From: an uncultured Muribaculaceae bacterium
GTDB taxonomy: Bacteria > Bacteroidota > Bacteroidia > Bacteroidales > Muribaculaceae
Length of the DNA stretch: 23,745 nucleotides
Direction of reading: 5' to 3'
Assembly (NCBI GenBank): GCA_910579035.1
Contig: CAJTSR010000034.1
Coordinates: 1-23,745, forward strand
A program made the translations under genes and the position numbers. The notes under the pieces were generated by a model. It ran no database searches, had not been told where the DNA came from, and was given only the letters and a program-made list of their open reading frames with translations. Positions 7,670 through 16,300 of the stretch are shown one piece after another. Position 1 is the first letter of the stretch. Each line of letters begins with the position of its first letter.

Positions 7670-7723
7670 TGTATGATAAGTGGTTTAAATATTTCCTTTG
7701 GTCTTTTTTTGGATAAAAGCGCA

Positions 7724-7755
7724 CAAAGATACGCTTTTTCTATCAAAAACTCAAA
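7724..7755 (-). promoter_or_regulatory. Promoter of the PpiD-like gene (-33 and -7)
   Basis: On the minus strand TTTG (7752-7755), 20 bp, then TATCTTTG (7724-7731): a full match to the Bacteroidetes TTTG-N19-21-TAnnTTTG promoter. Transcription would start near 7721, about 50 nt before the ATG. Confidence 0.75.
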
Positions 7756-7848
7756 ATTGAAACACCTTATTCTAATAATAAAGGCGATATATGCATCTTG
7801 ACTGCGAAAAATCCGCCTAAATCGAAAGGCGACGAACCGCCTCAGCGG

Positions 7849-7856
7849 TATGTTTG
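7849..7856 (+). promoter_or_regulatory. -7 element upstream of the His-rich protein
   Basis: TATGTTTG fits TAnnTTTG and lies 30 bp before the ATG at 7887. No -33 TTTG is seen at the right distance. Confidence 0.45.
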
Positions 7857-7886
7857 TTTTTATAATTAAACCGTAACACAAGCCCT

Positions 7887-8357
7887 ATGAACCGCTTCAT
7901 AACAATGGCCCTTTTATGCGCCGCCACAGCCACTTCGGCCTCGGCACAGACCTATTTCAACTTCGGTATCGCCACCGAGGGTTTTGCCTTCAATGCCGGC
8001 AATGCTCCGGCCTACCCGGTGCTTGTGACTCCGGCCGTCGCGCCTGTCCCGGCCGTCATACCGATGATGCCCGGCTATATGCCCTACGGACACCATACCG
8101 CCAAGCACCTCAGAAAGGCCGCGCATTACTACGACAAGGCCCGCCGCCACTACCGCGAGGCGGTTCGGCCTCGCCCCGGTGTCGGAGCCTCTTTCGCCAC
8201 GCCGGTAGGCACCATCTACGTAGGGACATCCGGCGGTTATCACCACCACGACTACGACGATGACGACTACGAAGATTACTACAAACACCTCCGCAAGCAC
8301 TACAAAAAGCACAGCAAGCATCACGACAAGCACCATAAGCACCACAAGCACCACTAA
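7887..8357 (+). CDS. Small secreted His/Lys-rich protein, function unknown
   Basis: A 156-residue protein with a clear signal peptide (MNRFITMALLCAATATSASA, likely cleaved before Gln21). The mature part has a Pro/Val/Ala-rich stretch (about 38-68), a basic segment with KHLRKAAHYYDKARRHYREA (73-92), then an acidic DDDDYEDYY block (124-132). The tail holds 14 histidines in the last 38 residues, in HH-K repeats. The histidine clusters suggest binding of zinc, nickel or copper in the periplasm or outside the cell. The basic tail could instead bind polyanions. I recognise no family. The gene stands alone between divergent PpiD-like and downstream lrp genes. The reading frame is supported by the signal peptide and by codon use like its neighbours. 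Confidence 0.75.
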   Translation: MNRFITMALLCAATATSASAQTYFNFGIATEGFAFNAGNAPAYPVLVTPAVAPVPAVIPMMPGYMPYGHHTAKHLRKAAHYYDKARRHYREAVRPRPGVGASFATPVGTIYVGTSGGYHHHDYDDDDYEDYYKHLRKHYKKHSKHHDKHHKHHKHH

Positions 8358-8419
8358 GACGGCATTTTCGGCAGAATGGCATTATGCTTGTTTTTCGAGC
8401 TAATCTTACTGTCTGAACA

Positions 8420-8452
8420 CTATTTAGCACGCTATAATTTGGCTATTTAGCA
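8420..8452. repeat. Direct repeat flanking the lrp -33 box (possible operator)
   Basis: CTATTTAGCA occurs at 8420-8429 and again at 8443-8452, 23 bp apart (about two helical turns). The -33 box (8438-8441) lies between the copies and the second copy lies in the promoter spacer. Autoregulation by the Lrp-type protein encoded just downstream is a plausible reading. Confidence 0.5.
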
Positions 8453-8469
8453 TATATATTGTATATTTG
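8438..8469 (+). promoter_or_regulatory. Promoter of the lrp-GH13-pseudokinase-GNAT operon
   Basis: TTTG (8438-8441), 20 bp, then TATATTTG (8462-8469) is a full match to the Bacteroidetes promoter consensus. Transcription would begin near 8472, 34 nt before the lrp ATG. A second TAAATTTG at 8473-8480 could be an alternative -7 box. Confidence 0.75.
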
Positions 8470-8505
8470 CGGTAAATTTGAACTTGAAAGAACAACATCT
8501 TACTT

Positions 8506-8979
8506 ATGCTTGAAAAAATCGACAACCTCGACCGCAAAATACTCAAAATAGTTATGCACAACGCCCGCATACCGTCGAAAGACGTGGCTTTGGTATGCGG
8601 CGTTTCACGCGCGGCCATACACCAGCGCCTGCAACGCATGATAGACCTCAAGGTAATCACAGGCTCGGGCTACAATGTCAACCCCAAGATACTCGGATAT
8701 GCCACCTGCACATACATAGGTGTGAACCTCGAGCGCGGCGCCATGTACCGCGAAGTAGTGCCCGAGCTCCAGAAGATACCCGAAATCGTGGAATGCCACT
8801 TCACCACCGGCCCCTACACGATGCTGATCAAGCTGTACGCCCGCGACAACGAGCACCTGATGGAGCTTCTCAACAAGAAGATACAGATGATACCGGGCGT
8901 TACCGGCACAGAAACCCTCATATCGCTCGACCAGTCGATAGCTCGCGTGATACCTATCCGCGAAACCAACGAAGAATAA
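8506..8979 (+). CDS. Lrp/AsnC family transcriptional regulator
   Basis: A 157-residue DNA-binding regulator of the feast/famine class, acting in the cytosol as dimers or octamers that sense small molecules, usually amino acids. The N-terminal helix-turn-helix runs from LDRKILKIVMHNARIPSKDVA to QRLQRMIDLKVITG (about residues 8-55). The C-terminal RAM ligand-binding domain (about 65-145) includes VVECHFTTG-like EIVECHFTTGPY (92-103). The effector cannot be told from sequence. It is the first gene of the operon and its stop codon directly abuts the ATG of the GH13 gene, so it may control that enzyme. The repeat at 8420-8452 is a candidate for its own operator. Confidence 0.9.
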   Translation: MLEKIDNLDRKILKIVMHNARIPSKDVALVCGVSRAAIHQRLQRMIDLKVITGSGYNVNPKILGYATCTYIGVNLERGAMYREVVPELQKIPEIVECHFTTGPYTMLIKLYARDNEHLMELLNKKIQMIPGVTGTETLISLDQSIARVIPIRETNEE

Positions 8980-10383
8980 ATGAAGCGTCTTTTTGCCGCA
9001 CTCGCAGGCTCTCTCGCCGCTCTCGTAGGCTGGGGCGCGGCTCCTGCCCACACCACGCTGTCGCACCCCGAATGGAGCCGCAACGCCGTTATCTACGAAG
9101 TAAACGTGCGCCAGTACACCCCGGAAGGAACATTCCGCGCGTTCAGCAGGCACCTCCCGCGCCTTAAAGAGCTCGGGGCCGACATACTGTGGCTTATGCC
9201 CGTACACCCCATCTCGGAAGTCAACCGCAAGGGCGAGCTCGGAAGCTACTACGCCGTGGCCGACTACAAAAAGGTAAACCCCGAATTCGGCTCGATGGAG
9301 GACTTCAAGGCTCTTGTCGACTCTGCCCACGCCGCGGGCATAAAGGTGATTATCGACTGGGTACCCAACCATACCGGCTGCGACAACCCCTGGGTGACGC
9401 AGCACCCCGAGTACTACAAACTCGACAAAGACGGAAAGATGTACGGCCCATACGATTGGACCGACGTATACCAGCTCGACTACAGTCAGCGCGCCACTCG
9501 CTCCGCCATGCTCGACGCCATGACATTCTGGCTTACCGAAACGGGCATCGACGGATTCCGGTGCGACGTAGCCGGAATGGTGCCTGTCGATTTCTGGAAC
9601 GAGGCCCGCGCCGCCTTTGACACAGCTGCCGGGCGCCCCGTGTTCATGCTCGCCGAAGCCACCGAGCCGGAGCTTGCCGAACACGCCTTCGATATGGTGT
9701 ACAACTGGCCTATGAAAGACCTTTTCAGCCATATAGCCGCAAGCGCTGGCCGATACTCCTTCGGCAGCGGGAAACCGAATTTTCCGGCAAAGAATGCCGC
9801 CGACATCGACAGCCTCGTGGCCAGTCAGGCTGCCGCCTATCCTGCCGACAGCTATATGATGAATATGACGTCGAACCACGACCTCAACTCGTGGGAGGGT
9901 ACCGAATTTGAACGCCTCGGCGATTTCGCGTCTGCCTTTGCCGCAATTTCGTACGTACTGCCCGGCATGCCGCTCATATACACCGGCCAGGAAGCAGGCC
10001 TTGACCGCGCATTGGAGTTTTTCAAGAAAGACATAGCGCCCCAATGGGAGCCGCGCAACCGATACTTCGAGTTCTACCGCAATCTCAACGCGCTCAAGCA
10101 CAGGCGTCCCGAGCTGGCAGCAGGAGAAAAAGGCGGCCGCTTTGTAGCCTTGAAAACATCGTCGCCGAATGTCGTCGCCTTCAAGCGCGTATTAGGCAGA
10201 AAAGCCACATTGATAGCCGCTAACCTCGGCACGGAACCGGCCCGTCCCTTCGCCTGCGACAAATGCGCCGCAAGCGCCGTCGAGGGAGCCGTCGACGCCT
10301 TCTCAGGCGAGAAACCGGCAGAAGTGAACCCGGAACTCAAACCCGGAGAATACATACTATACACTATCGACTCAAACGAATGA
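8980..10383 (+). CDS. Secreted GH13 alpha-amylase-family glycoside hydrolase
   Basis: A 467-residue enzyme of the (beta/alpha)8 amylase superfamily, acting on alpha-1,4-glucans or maltooligosaccharides. A signal peptide (residues 1 to about 23) without a lipobox Cys predicts the periplasm. All four GH13 regions are present: DWVPNHT (126-132), GFRCDVA with nucleophile Asp196, LAEA with acid/base Glu226, and SNHD with His300 and Asp301. A short C-terminal beta domain ends the protein. There is no carbohydrate-binding module and no susCD pair nearby, so it is not part of a standard polysaccharide locus. It starts at the base after the lrp stop and overlaps the next gene by 4 bp. Exact substrate and subfamily are not decidable by eye. 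Confidence 0.9.
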   Translation: MKRLFAALAGSLAALVGWGAAPAHTTLSHPEWSRNAVIYEVNVRQYTPEGTFRAFSRHLPRLKELGADILWLMPVHPISEVNRKGELGSYYAVADYKKVNPEFGSMEDFKALVDSAHAAGIKVIIDWVPNHTGCDNPWVTQHPEYYKLDKDGKMYGPYDWTDVYQLDYSQRATRSAMLDAMTFWLTETGIDGFRCDVAGMVPVDFWNEARAAFDTAAGRPVFMLAEATEPELAEHAFDMVYNWPMKDLFSHIAASAGRYSFGSGKPNFPAKNAADIDSLVASQAAAYPADSYMMNMTSNHDLNSWEGTEFERLGDFASAFAAISYVLPGMPLIYTGQEAGLDRALEFFKKDIAPQWEPRNRYFEFYRNLNALKHRRPELAAGEKGGRFVALKTSSPNVVAFKRVLGRKATLIAANLGTEPARPFACDKCAASAVEGAVDAFSGEKPAEVNPELKPGEYILYTIDSNE

Positions 10384-11141
10384 CCGAAGCAACAGAACGC
10401 TGGACCGAAATCGAACATCTTCCGGCATGGGACGAAGAGTTCTACGACATCTACACGGCCAAAAAGTTCGGCAAATGGGTAATGATCAAGACCCTCAAGC
10501 CGGAATACCGCAACGATCCCACCTACGAGGCCATGTTCGAGAAGGAATTCGACGTGCGCTACAATCTGGCGCACCCGAACATCGTGATGATAAACGATTT
10601 CGAAGACATTCCCGGCATCGGTCGGAGCATCGTTTGCGACGACGTATACGGCGACACCCTGCGCAAGCTGCTCAACGAAGGCAAAGTCACCGACAAGCAT
10701 GTGGAGCAGCTACGCCACCAGCTTGTCAACGCCCTCGAGTACATTCAGGAGAACCACATAGTGCACCCTCCCCTGCGTGCCGAAAACATAATCTTCACAG
10801 AGAACATAGGCAACCTCAAACTCATCGACGTCGGTTTCGAGCAGCGTCCCTCCCTGTCGCCTCAGTCGATATCCGACGACATATTCAACTACGGCACCGT
10901 ACTCACCGAAGTGCTCGACGCCACGGGAAGCACCGACGCCACCCTGCGCCGCGTGGCCCGCAAATGCACCGACCCGTCGCCGGCAAAGCGCTACCGCGAC
11001 CTGCAGCAGCTCCACTTGGCTCTTGAAGGCCGTACCAACAAATGGCCCTACATACTCCTGGGCGTCTTTATGGCCGTAATGCTACTGCTGGTACTCTGGC
11101 TCGAATCGCCCTACCGTCCCATTCCGGCATACGGCGGATAA
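10380..11141 (+). CDS. Membrane-anchored protein-kinase-like protein (probable pseudokinase)
   Basis: A 253-residue protein with a eukaryote-type kinase fold followed by one transmembrane helix (about 223-240), leaving a very short outer tail. Kinase features: beta-3 lysine in VMIK (Lys37), an alpha-C glutamate region (FEKEF, 53-57), HPNIVMI (65-71), and DVG (150-152) in place of DFG. The catalytic loop reads HPPLRAEN (129-136) instead of HRDLKPEN: the catalytic Asp is Pro131 while Asn136 is kept. No glycine-rich loop is evident. This suggests ATP or ligand binding without normal phosphotransfer. The start is ATG at 10380 overlapping the GH13 stop (ATGA). A longer open frame from 10263 exists, but it lies inside the GH13 gene and is Arg-rich, so I rejected it. 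Confidence 0.8.
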   Translation: MTEATERWTEIEHLPAWDEEFYDIYTAKKFGKWVMIKTLKPEYRNDPTYEAMFEKEFDVRYNLAHPNIVMINDFEDIPGIGRSIVCDDVYGDTLRKLLNEGKVTDKHVEQLRHQLVNALEYIQENHIVHPPLRAENIIFTENIGNLKLIDVGFEQRPSLSPQSISDDIFNYGTVLTEVLDATGSTDATLRRVARKCTDPSPAKRYRDLQQLHLALEGRTNKWPYILLGVFMAVMLLLVLWLESPYRPIPAYGG

Positions 11142-11190
11142 AATCTCGTGGCAATAAGCCATATAACTCTACAAATCAAACATTCTGAAA

Positions 11191-12333
11191 GTGTCTGTAC
11201 ACGTACACCCAATAGCCCCTACACGCGACCAACTCAGACAATACGTCCAGTTCGGCATCGACCTATACAAAGACAATGCCTGCTACGTGCCGCCGCTGAT
11301 AAGCGATGACATCAACACACTGTCGCCCGATGTGAATCCGGCATTTGATTTCTGCGACGCCCAGTCCTTCATGGCCTTCAGAAACGGCGAGCCGGTCGGA
11401 ACCATCACAGCCATCATCAACCACGCTGTCAACGAAAAAACAGGCCGCCACGACCTGAGATTCGGCTTCACCGACTTTATCGACGACAAGGAAGTTGTCG
11501 ACGAGCTTTTCGCCGCCGTGCAGAAATGGGGCGCGGAGCGCGGTATGACCCATATCGTCGGCCCTATGGGTTTTACCGACATGGACCACGAAGGCATGCT
11601 CATCGAAGGCTTCGACGAAATGGGAACCATGGCCACAATATACAATTACCCCTACTACGTGAGCCATATGGAACGCCTCGGATTTGAAAAAGATGTCGAC
11701 TGGGTGGAATTCCGCATGACCGTGCCCGACGAGATTCCCGAAAAATACGTCCGTATTTCCGACATAGTGGCTAAAAAATTCGGGCTGCGCATCAAGAAAT
11801 ACACTTCCCGCTCCAAAATAAAGCGCGAATACGGCCACGCCATCTTCGAGCTTGTCAACGAGGCGTACGCCGACCTCTACGGCTTCGCCGCCCTGACAAA
11901 GCGCCAGATAGACCACTATATCAACGAGTACATAGGCATACTCCGCCTCGAGGACGTTTGCCTCGTGGTCGATTCCGACGACAAGCTTGTGGCGATGGGC
12001 ATATCCATGCCGTCCATGTCGGAAGCCCTCCGCAAAGCACGCGGCAAGATGTTCCCCTTCGGCTGGTACCACCTGCTGAAAGCTATAAGAGGCAAGTCCG
12101 ACGTTGTAGACCTCCTCTTGGTAGCCGTAAAGCCCGAATATCAGAGCAAAGGCGTCAACGCCATGATTTTCTGCGACCTCATTCCCGAATACAAACGCAA
12201 CGGCTACAAATACGCCGAGAGCAATCTCGAACTCGAAGGGAACGAGAACGTGCAGAAGCAATGGGAATACTTCGAGCGGCGCCAGCACCGACGCCGCCGC
12301 GCATGGCGCAAGCCCATAGAGCAAGTATTTTAA
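11191..12333 (+). CDS. GNAT-superfamily-like N-acetyltransferase, function unknown
   Basis: A 380-residue protein of a type widespread in Bacteroidetes. The N terminus (DQLRQYVQFGIDLYKDNACYVPPL, quoted in part: VQFGIDLYKDN, 19-29) and the C-terminal LLLVAVKPEYQSKGVNAMIF segment (about 309-328) resemble the acyl-CoA-binding region of GNAT folds. The C terminus is very basic (RRQHRRRRAWRKP). Substrate is unknown; related proteins are annotated only as N-acetyltransferase. The start is GTG at 11191; upstream in-frame alternatives do not improve the match to the expected N terminus. It follows the pseudokinase by 49 bp on the same strand and is the last gene of the operon. Confidence 0.65.
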   Translation: MSVHVHPIAPTRDQLRQYVQFGIDLYKDNACYVPPLISDDINTLSPDVNPAFDFCDAQSFMAFRNGEPVGTITAIINHAVNEKTGRHDLRFGFTDFIDDKEVVDELFAAVQKWGAERGMTHIVGPMGFTDMDHEGMLIEGFDEMGTMATIYNYPYYVSHMERLGFEKDVDWVEFRMTVPDEIPEKYVRISDIVAKKFGLRIKKYTSRSKIKREYGHAIFELVNEAYADLYGFAALTKRQIDHYINEYIGILRLEDVCLVVDSDDKLVAMGISMPSMSEALRKARGKMFPFGWYHLLKAIRGKSDVVDLLLVAVKPEYQSKGVNAMIFCDLIPEYKRNGYKYAESNLELEGNENVQKQWEYFERRQHRRRRAWRKPIEQVF

Positions 12334-12387
12334 CTTAAAAATAGTTAACCAACAATTGCTTTAAGCTATATTTAAAAAATTTTATAT

Positions 12388-12395
12388 TAGCTTTG
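12388..12395 (+). promoter_or_regulatory. -7 element before the candidate small RNA
   Basis: TAGCTTTG fits TAnnTTTG. It follows a very AT-rich stretch (12330-12387). No TTTG at 19-21 bp spacing is present, so promoter strength is uncertain. Confidence 0.45.
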
Positions 12396-12397
12396 CT

Positions 12398-12502
12398 CCA
12401 GATTACTTGACTGCCCCTCATACCGGCAGTACAACACACAATGTAAGAAAAAGTGAATCATAGGTTAGGATGCAATTGCCCGGGAGGGTGGTTGCATTTT
12501 TT
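12398..12502 (+). ncRNA. Candidate small RNA, about 105 nt
   Basis: The stretch has its own -7 box (12388-12395) and ends in a strong terminator (12470-12502). Inside are a 6-bp hairpin (ACTGCC 12410-12415 with GGCAGT 12425-12430) and an unpaired, A-rich middle that contains a minimal ATG-TAA frame (12441-12446). No protein frame of useful length covers it. The alternative is that it is only the untranslated tail of the GNAT gene. I cannot assign it to a known RNA family. Confidence 0.4.
12470..12502 (+). terminator. Strong intrinsic terminator
   Basis: ATGCAATTGCCC (12470-12481) pairs with GGGTGGTTGCAT (12486-12497), a 12-bp stem with three G-U pairs and a GGGA loop, followed directly by six T (12497-12502). 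It ends either the candidate small RNA or the operon transcript. Confidence 0.85.
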
Positions 12503-12524
12503 ATGTGCATTCGGCTAATATTAT

Positions 12525-12532
12525 TACCTTTG
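12525..12532 (+). promoter_or_regulatory. -7-like element 4 bp before the GH25 start
   Basis: TACCTTTG fits TAnnTTTG and stops 4 bp before the GTG at 12537. With the box centred at -7, transcription would begin within about two bases of the start codon, giving an essentially leaderless mRNA. No -33 TTTG is visible. Confidence 0.4.
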
Positions 12533-12536
12533 CGCT

Positions 12537-13277
12537 GTGAAAAATTCTACAGCAAGGAATATTGCCATAGCGATAATAGCCGCCACCGGGCTTATGGTAG
12601 GCTCTATAGCCGCATGGAGAATGCTGCGCACGCGCCAGCCCCACGTGGAAATCGACCGCCTCGCCTACCCTGTTGCGGGCGTCGACCTGTCGGCTCACAA
12701 CGGCATAGTAGATTTCGACTCCCTTGCTGCCGCAGGAATAAGTTTCGCGTATCTGAAAGCCAGCGAGGGAATATCGTTCCGCGACCCCTCCTTCGCGCTG
12801 AACTACGCCAAAGGCCGCCGCGCGGGGCTGGCCCTCGGCGCATACCACTTCTTCCGCTTCGACTGCGACGGCCGCCGCCAGGCCATCAACCTCCTGTCGG
12901 CCATAAGCAACTGCTCTCTCGACCTTCCTGTGGGCATCGACGTGGAAGAATGGGGCAATCCCGCCGAATATCCCACCGAGATAGTGCGCGAAAGGCTTCG
13001 CACCATGATAGCGCTGCTTCAGGCATCGGGTCAGCGCGTGATTGTCTACACCAACAAGCAGGGGCATTCGCGCTTCGTCCGCGAGGCATTTGCCGTTGCC
13101 GAACGCCCCGAAGTGTGGATATGCTCGTTCACCGACCCGCCCTTGTCGCGCGAGCCGTGGATGATATGGCAGCACAGCCACATAGGGCGTCTTCCGGGCG
13201 TGAAAGGCGCGGTCGACCTCAACATATTCAACGGCGACAGCCTGCAATGGAGGGAATGGCTCGGCAAAGGGCAATAA
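12537..13277 (+). CDS. GH25-family lysozyme-like protein, membrane-anchored
   Basis: A 246-residue protein with an N-terminal hydrophobic segment (about 8-27) that is a signal anchor or uncleaved signal, followed by a GH25 muramidase domain (about 45-245) that cleaves the MurNAc-GlcNAc bond of peptidoglycan. Family motifs are GVDLSAHNG (48-56, with Asp50), KASEG (74-78), LPVGIDVEEWG (130-140, with Asp135 and Glu137 of the DxE motif) and WQHS followed by VDLNIFNG. It therefore appears catalytically complete. The start is GTG at 12537; the next Met would remove the membrane segment. Role could be cell-wall remodelling or attack on neighbours. It is followed 40 bp later by porU. Confidence 0.88.
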   Translation: MKNSTARNIAIAIIAATGLMVGSIAAWRMLRTRQPHVEIDRLAYPVAGVDLSAHNGIVDFDSLAAAGISFAYLKASEGISFRDPSFALNYAKGRRAGLALGAYHFFRFDCDGRRQAINLLSAISNCSLDLPVGIDVEEWGNPAEYPTEIVRERLRTMIALLQASGQRVIVYTNKQGHSRFVREAFAVAERPEVWICSFTDPPLSREPWMIWQHSHIGRLPGVKGAVDLNIFNGDSLQWREWLGKGQ

Positions 13278-13317
13278 AAGGCTGTTTTGCACGTTGAATA
13301 TATGCGATTTACCATAT

Positions 13318-16300
13318 ATGAAACACCTCTTAGCCTATATAATCACAGCGACTATGGCGCTCCTCCTGCCGGAAAGCGTCGCAGCGTTCACCACCGACCA
13401 TTACGCAGCCGGCTCAGTCCTCGCCCAAGGGCGGTGGGTGAAAATAAAAGTGCCGCGGAGCGGCCTTTACCGAATCAGCCCCGCCATGCTCAAGTCGCTT
13501 GGCTTTACCGCGCCCTCACGCGTGCGCATACACGGCTACGGAGGCCGCAGAATATCCGACGTGCTTAGCACGGCCAACTATGTCGACGACCTCCCGGCCA
13601 CATACAGCGAGCTAACTGACAAGGGAATCGTTTTCTATGCCCACGGCCCCGGCGAATGGACCGAAGTTAGCCGCGGACGCTACCACTACGTGCAGAACAT
13701 CTACACCACCGACGGCTATTATTTTATCACCGAGGCACCCGAGGACTCCGAAGCCCCGGCGGCAGAACCGACCGGTACTCCCGGCAAAGAACCCTCGGCT
13801 GCCACCTACTTTACCGAGCGCGTCCACCACGAGCAGGAACTCACACTTGCCGCCGACCACGGCCCGGCCCTCGTAGGCGAGGATTTCCGCTTCAAAAACC
13901 ACCACGACATAACATTCCGCACACCCGGCGCAATCAAAGGCGAAGAAGCGTGGCTCGAATGCTCGTTCATAAGCACGCTTTACAAACCCGGAAAGCTACT
14001 TATAAGCGCCAATGGCAAGGAGTTGGCCAATCCGACACTGCCACAGGTAAAGCCGCCCCACGGCAACCAGAGCGAAACCATATCCCGCAACACTTTCGCC
14101 ATATCCGAAGAGTCGCCCGAAACAACAGTTGTAAGCCTCTCCCTGTCTACTCAGGGCACTCCGGCAAGGGCCAACCTCAACTACTTAAGCCTCAACTACC
14201 GGCGCAAACTCGAAATTCCCGCCTCGGGCTACCTCGAATTCACAGGCGCGGCCTCGGCATACTGCCTTGGCAATGCCTCGGCCGACACACGCATATGGGA
14301 AATCAGCAACGACGGCATAAAAAAAGTCAACTGCGAAACGAACAATAACGAAGCCTGCTGGACGATGCCTTCGGCAGCCTCAAAACACTATGCCGCATGG
14401 ACACCTGCGGCAGACCTGCCCTCGCCGGAAGTCTGCGGCAATGTCTACAACCAAGACCTCCACTCCCTCGAAAGCCACGACATGCTCATCGTGGCACCGG
14501 CCACATACCGCCAGGCGGCAGAAAAAATAGCCGCAATCCACCGAAACGAGGACAAGCCTATGACAGTGGCCATCGTCGAGCCGGAAAAGATATACAACGA
14601 GTTTTCCTCAGGCTCACCCGATGTTGGCGGCATTCGCCGTTTCCTCAAGATGCTGTACGACAGAGGTGAAGCCGGCATGGGGAACCCTCTGCGCTACGTG
14701 CTTCTGTTCGGCCGCACATCGATCGACACACGCGGCATAACCCCCGACGCGCCGACCTACCCCGTAATCCCGTCGTGGATGCCGGCCGCAGTTCGGGCCT
14801 CGCTTAGCGACGTGGAGGGATTCTGCACCGACGACATCACCGCCATGCTCTCCGACGGCAGCGGCGCCGACCTGTACCGCGACAAGCTCTCGGTAGCCAT
14901 CGCCCGCATACCGGCCACATCGGCAGAGGAAGCAGGCAGCATTGCCGACAAGATTGCCCAATACGCCGCCGGAACACGCAAAACAGCGTGGAAGCAGCGC
15001 TTTCTCTTTCTCGCCGACGACGGCGACGAGGGCGAGCACCTCAAACAGACCGAAAAAATGATTTCAAAATTCCAGTATGCCGAGCGCCAGCAACACCTTG
15101 TGAAGAAGGTATATATCGATGCTTTCGAGCTTGTGGGCAACGAAACACCCGCCGCACGCGAAGCTATGCACCGCTATCTCGACGAAGGCGTCGTGTGGTG
15201 GAACTTCATAGGCCATGCCCACAGCACCGGCTGGACTTCAGAGGGAATACTCACATACAGCGACATCAACACGATGTATCTCCGCCACTGGCCATTCATC
15301 TACGCGGCCACCTGCGACTTCCTGCGGCTTGACGGAGCCAAGCAAAGCGGCGCCGAGCTGCTGTTCAAGGTGCGCCACGGCGGCGCCATCGGCATCATAG
15401 CCGCTGTAAGGCCGGTATACATATCGAGCAACGCTATGTTCTCCAACGCCATCGGACGTGCCCTGGCAATGCGCGACGACCAAGGCCTGCTGCTGCGCCC
15501 CGGCGACATATACCGCATAGCCAAAAACGACATTCGCGACAAAAACGACAAACCCTGCGCCGACGACAACCGCCTCCGCTACTCATTCATCGGCGACCCG
15601 GCCATGAGGCTCGCCACGCCGTCGAACATAGCGCGAATCGAAAGCATAAACGGCATACCCGTAGGCGGCAACGAGCAGATAACCATAGCAGCCCTCGAAA
15701 AAGCCGGCATAAAAGGCTCGGTGACATCGCCCGACGGCACAGTGCTTGAAAATTTCAACGGCACCCTGCTTGTGGAAATATTCGATGCCGAACGCACCTT
15801 CACCACCTTGGGCCACCACAAAGACGGCACCAAGGACCCGTTTGAAGACTACGGCGAACGCATATACTGCGGTTCGGCCAAAGTGGTCGGAGGGCGCTTC
15901 GAGTTCACAGCCGCAATGCCCGCAGAAATATCCCAGAATTTCAGGCCTGCAACGATGTCGCTGTTCGCATATGCCGCCGACAGCGACAACGAGGCGGCAG
16001 GACTCTGCCGCGACTTCTACGTATACGGCTACGACGAGAATGCCGCGCCCGACACCAACCCGCCGACAATCGACTCCTTCGTCCTCAACCACAGCAGTTT
16101 CCGAAGCGGTGACACCGTAAACGACTCTCCCATGCTTATCGCTGCCATAAGCGATGACACCGGCATTAATGTTTCCACAGCCGGAATAGGCCGCCAGATG
16201 ACCGCCCTGCTTGACAACAAGACGAGCCTTGACGACCTTTCGTTCTACTACACCCCTTCGGCCGACGGAAGCCCCGCCGGAGTGATAAACTACCCGCTCG

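Noticed and set aside
8605..10101. 498-codon open frame on the minus strand
   Set aside because: Antisense to the lrp and GH13 genes, both of which have clear family motifs.
10263..10379. Upstream extension of the pseudokinase gene
   Set aside because: The extra 39 residues are Arg-rich, lie inside the GH13 gene, and the ATG at 10380 forms a standard ATGA overlap.
12330..12348. TTAACT/AGTTAA hairpin behind the GNAT gene as a terminator
   Set aside because: A 6-bp all-AT-type stem without U tract is too weak; the stem at 12470-12497 is a far better terminator.
12638..12653. CACGTG core inside GH25 as a second parS
   Set aside because: Only the central hexamer and a few flanking bases agree with parS; it lies inside coding sequence.
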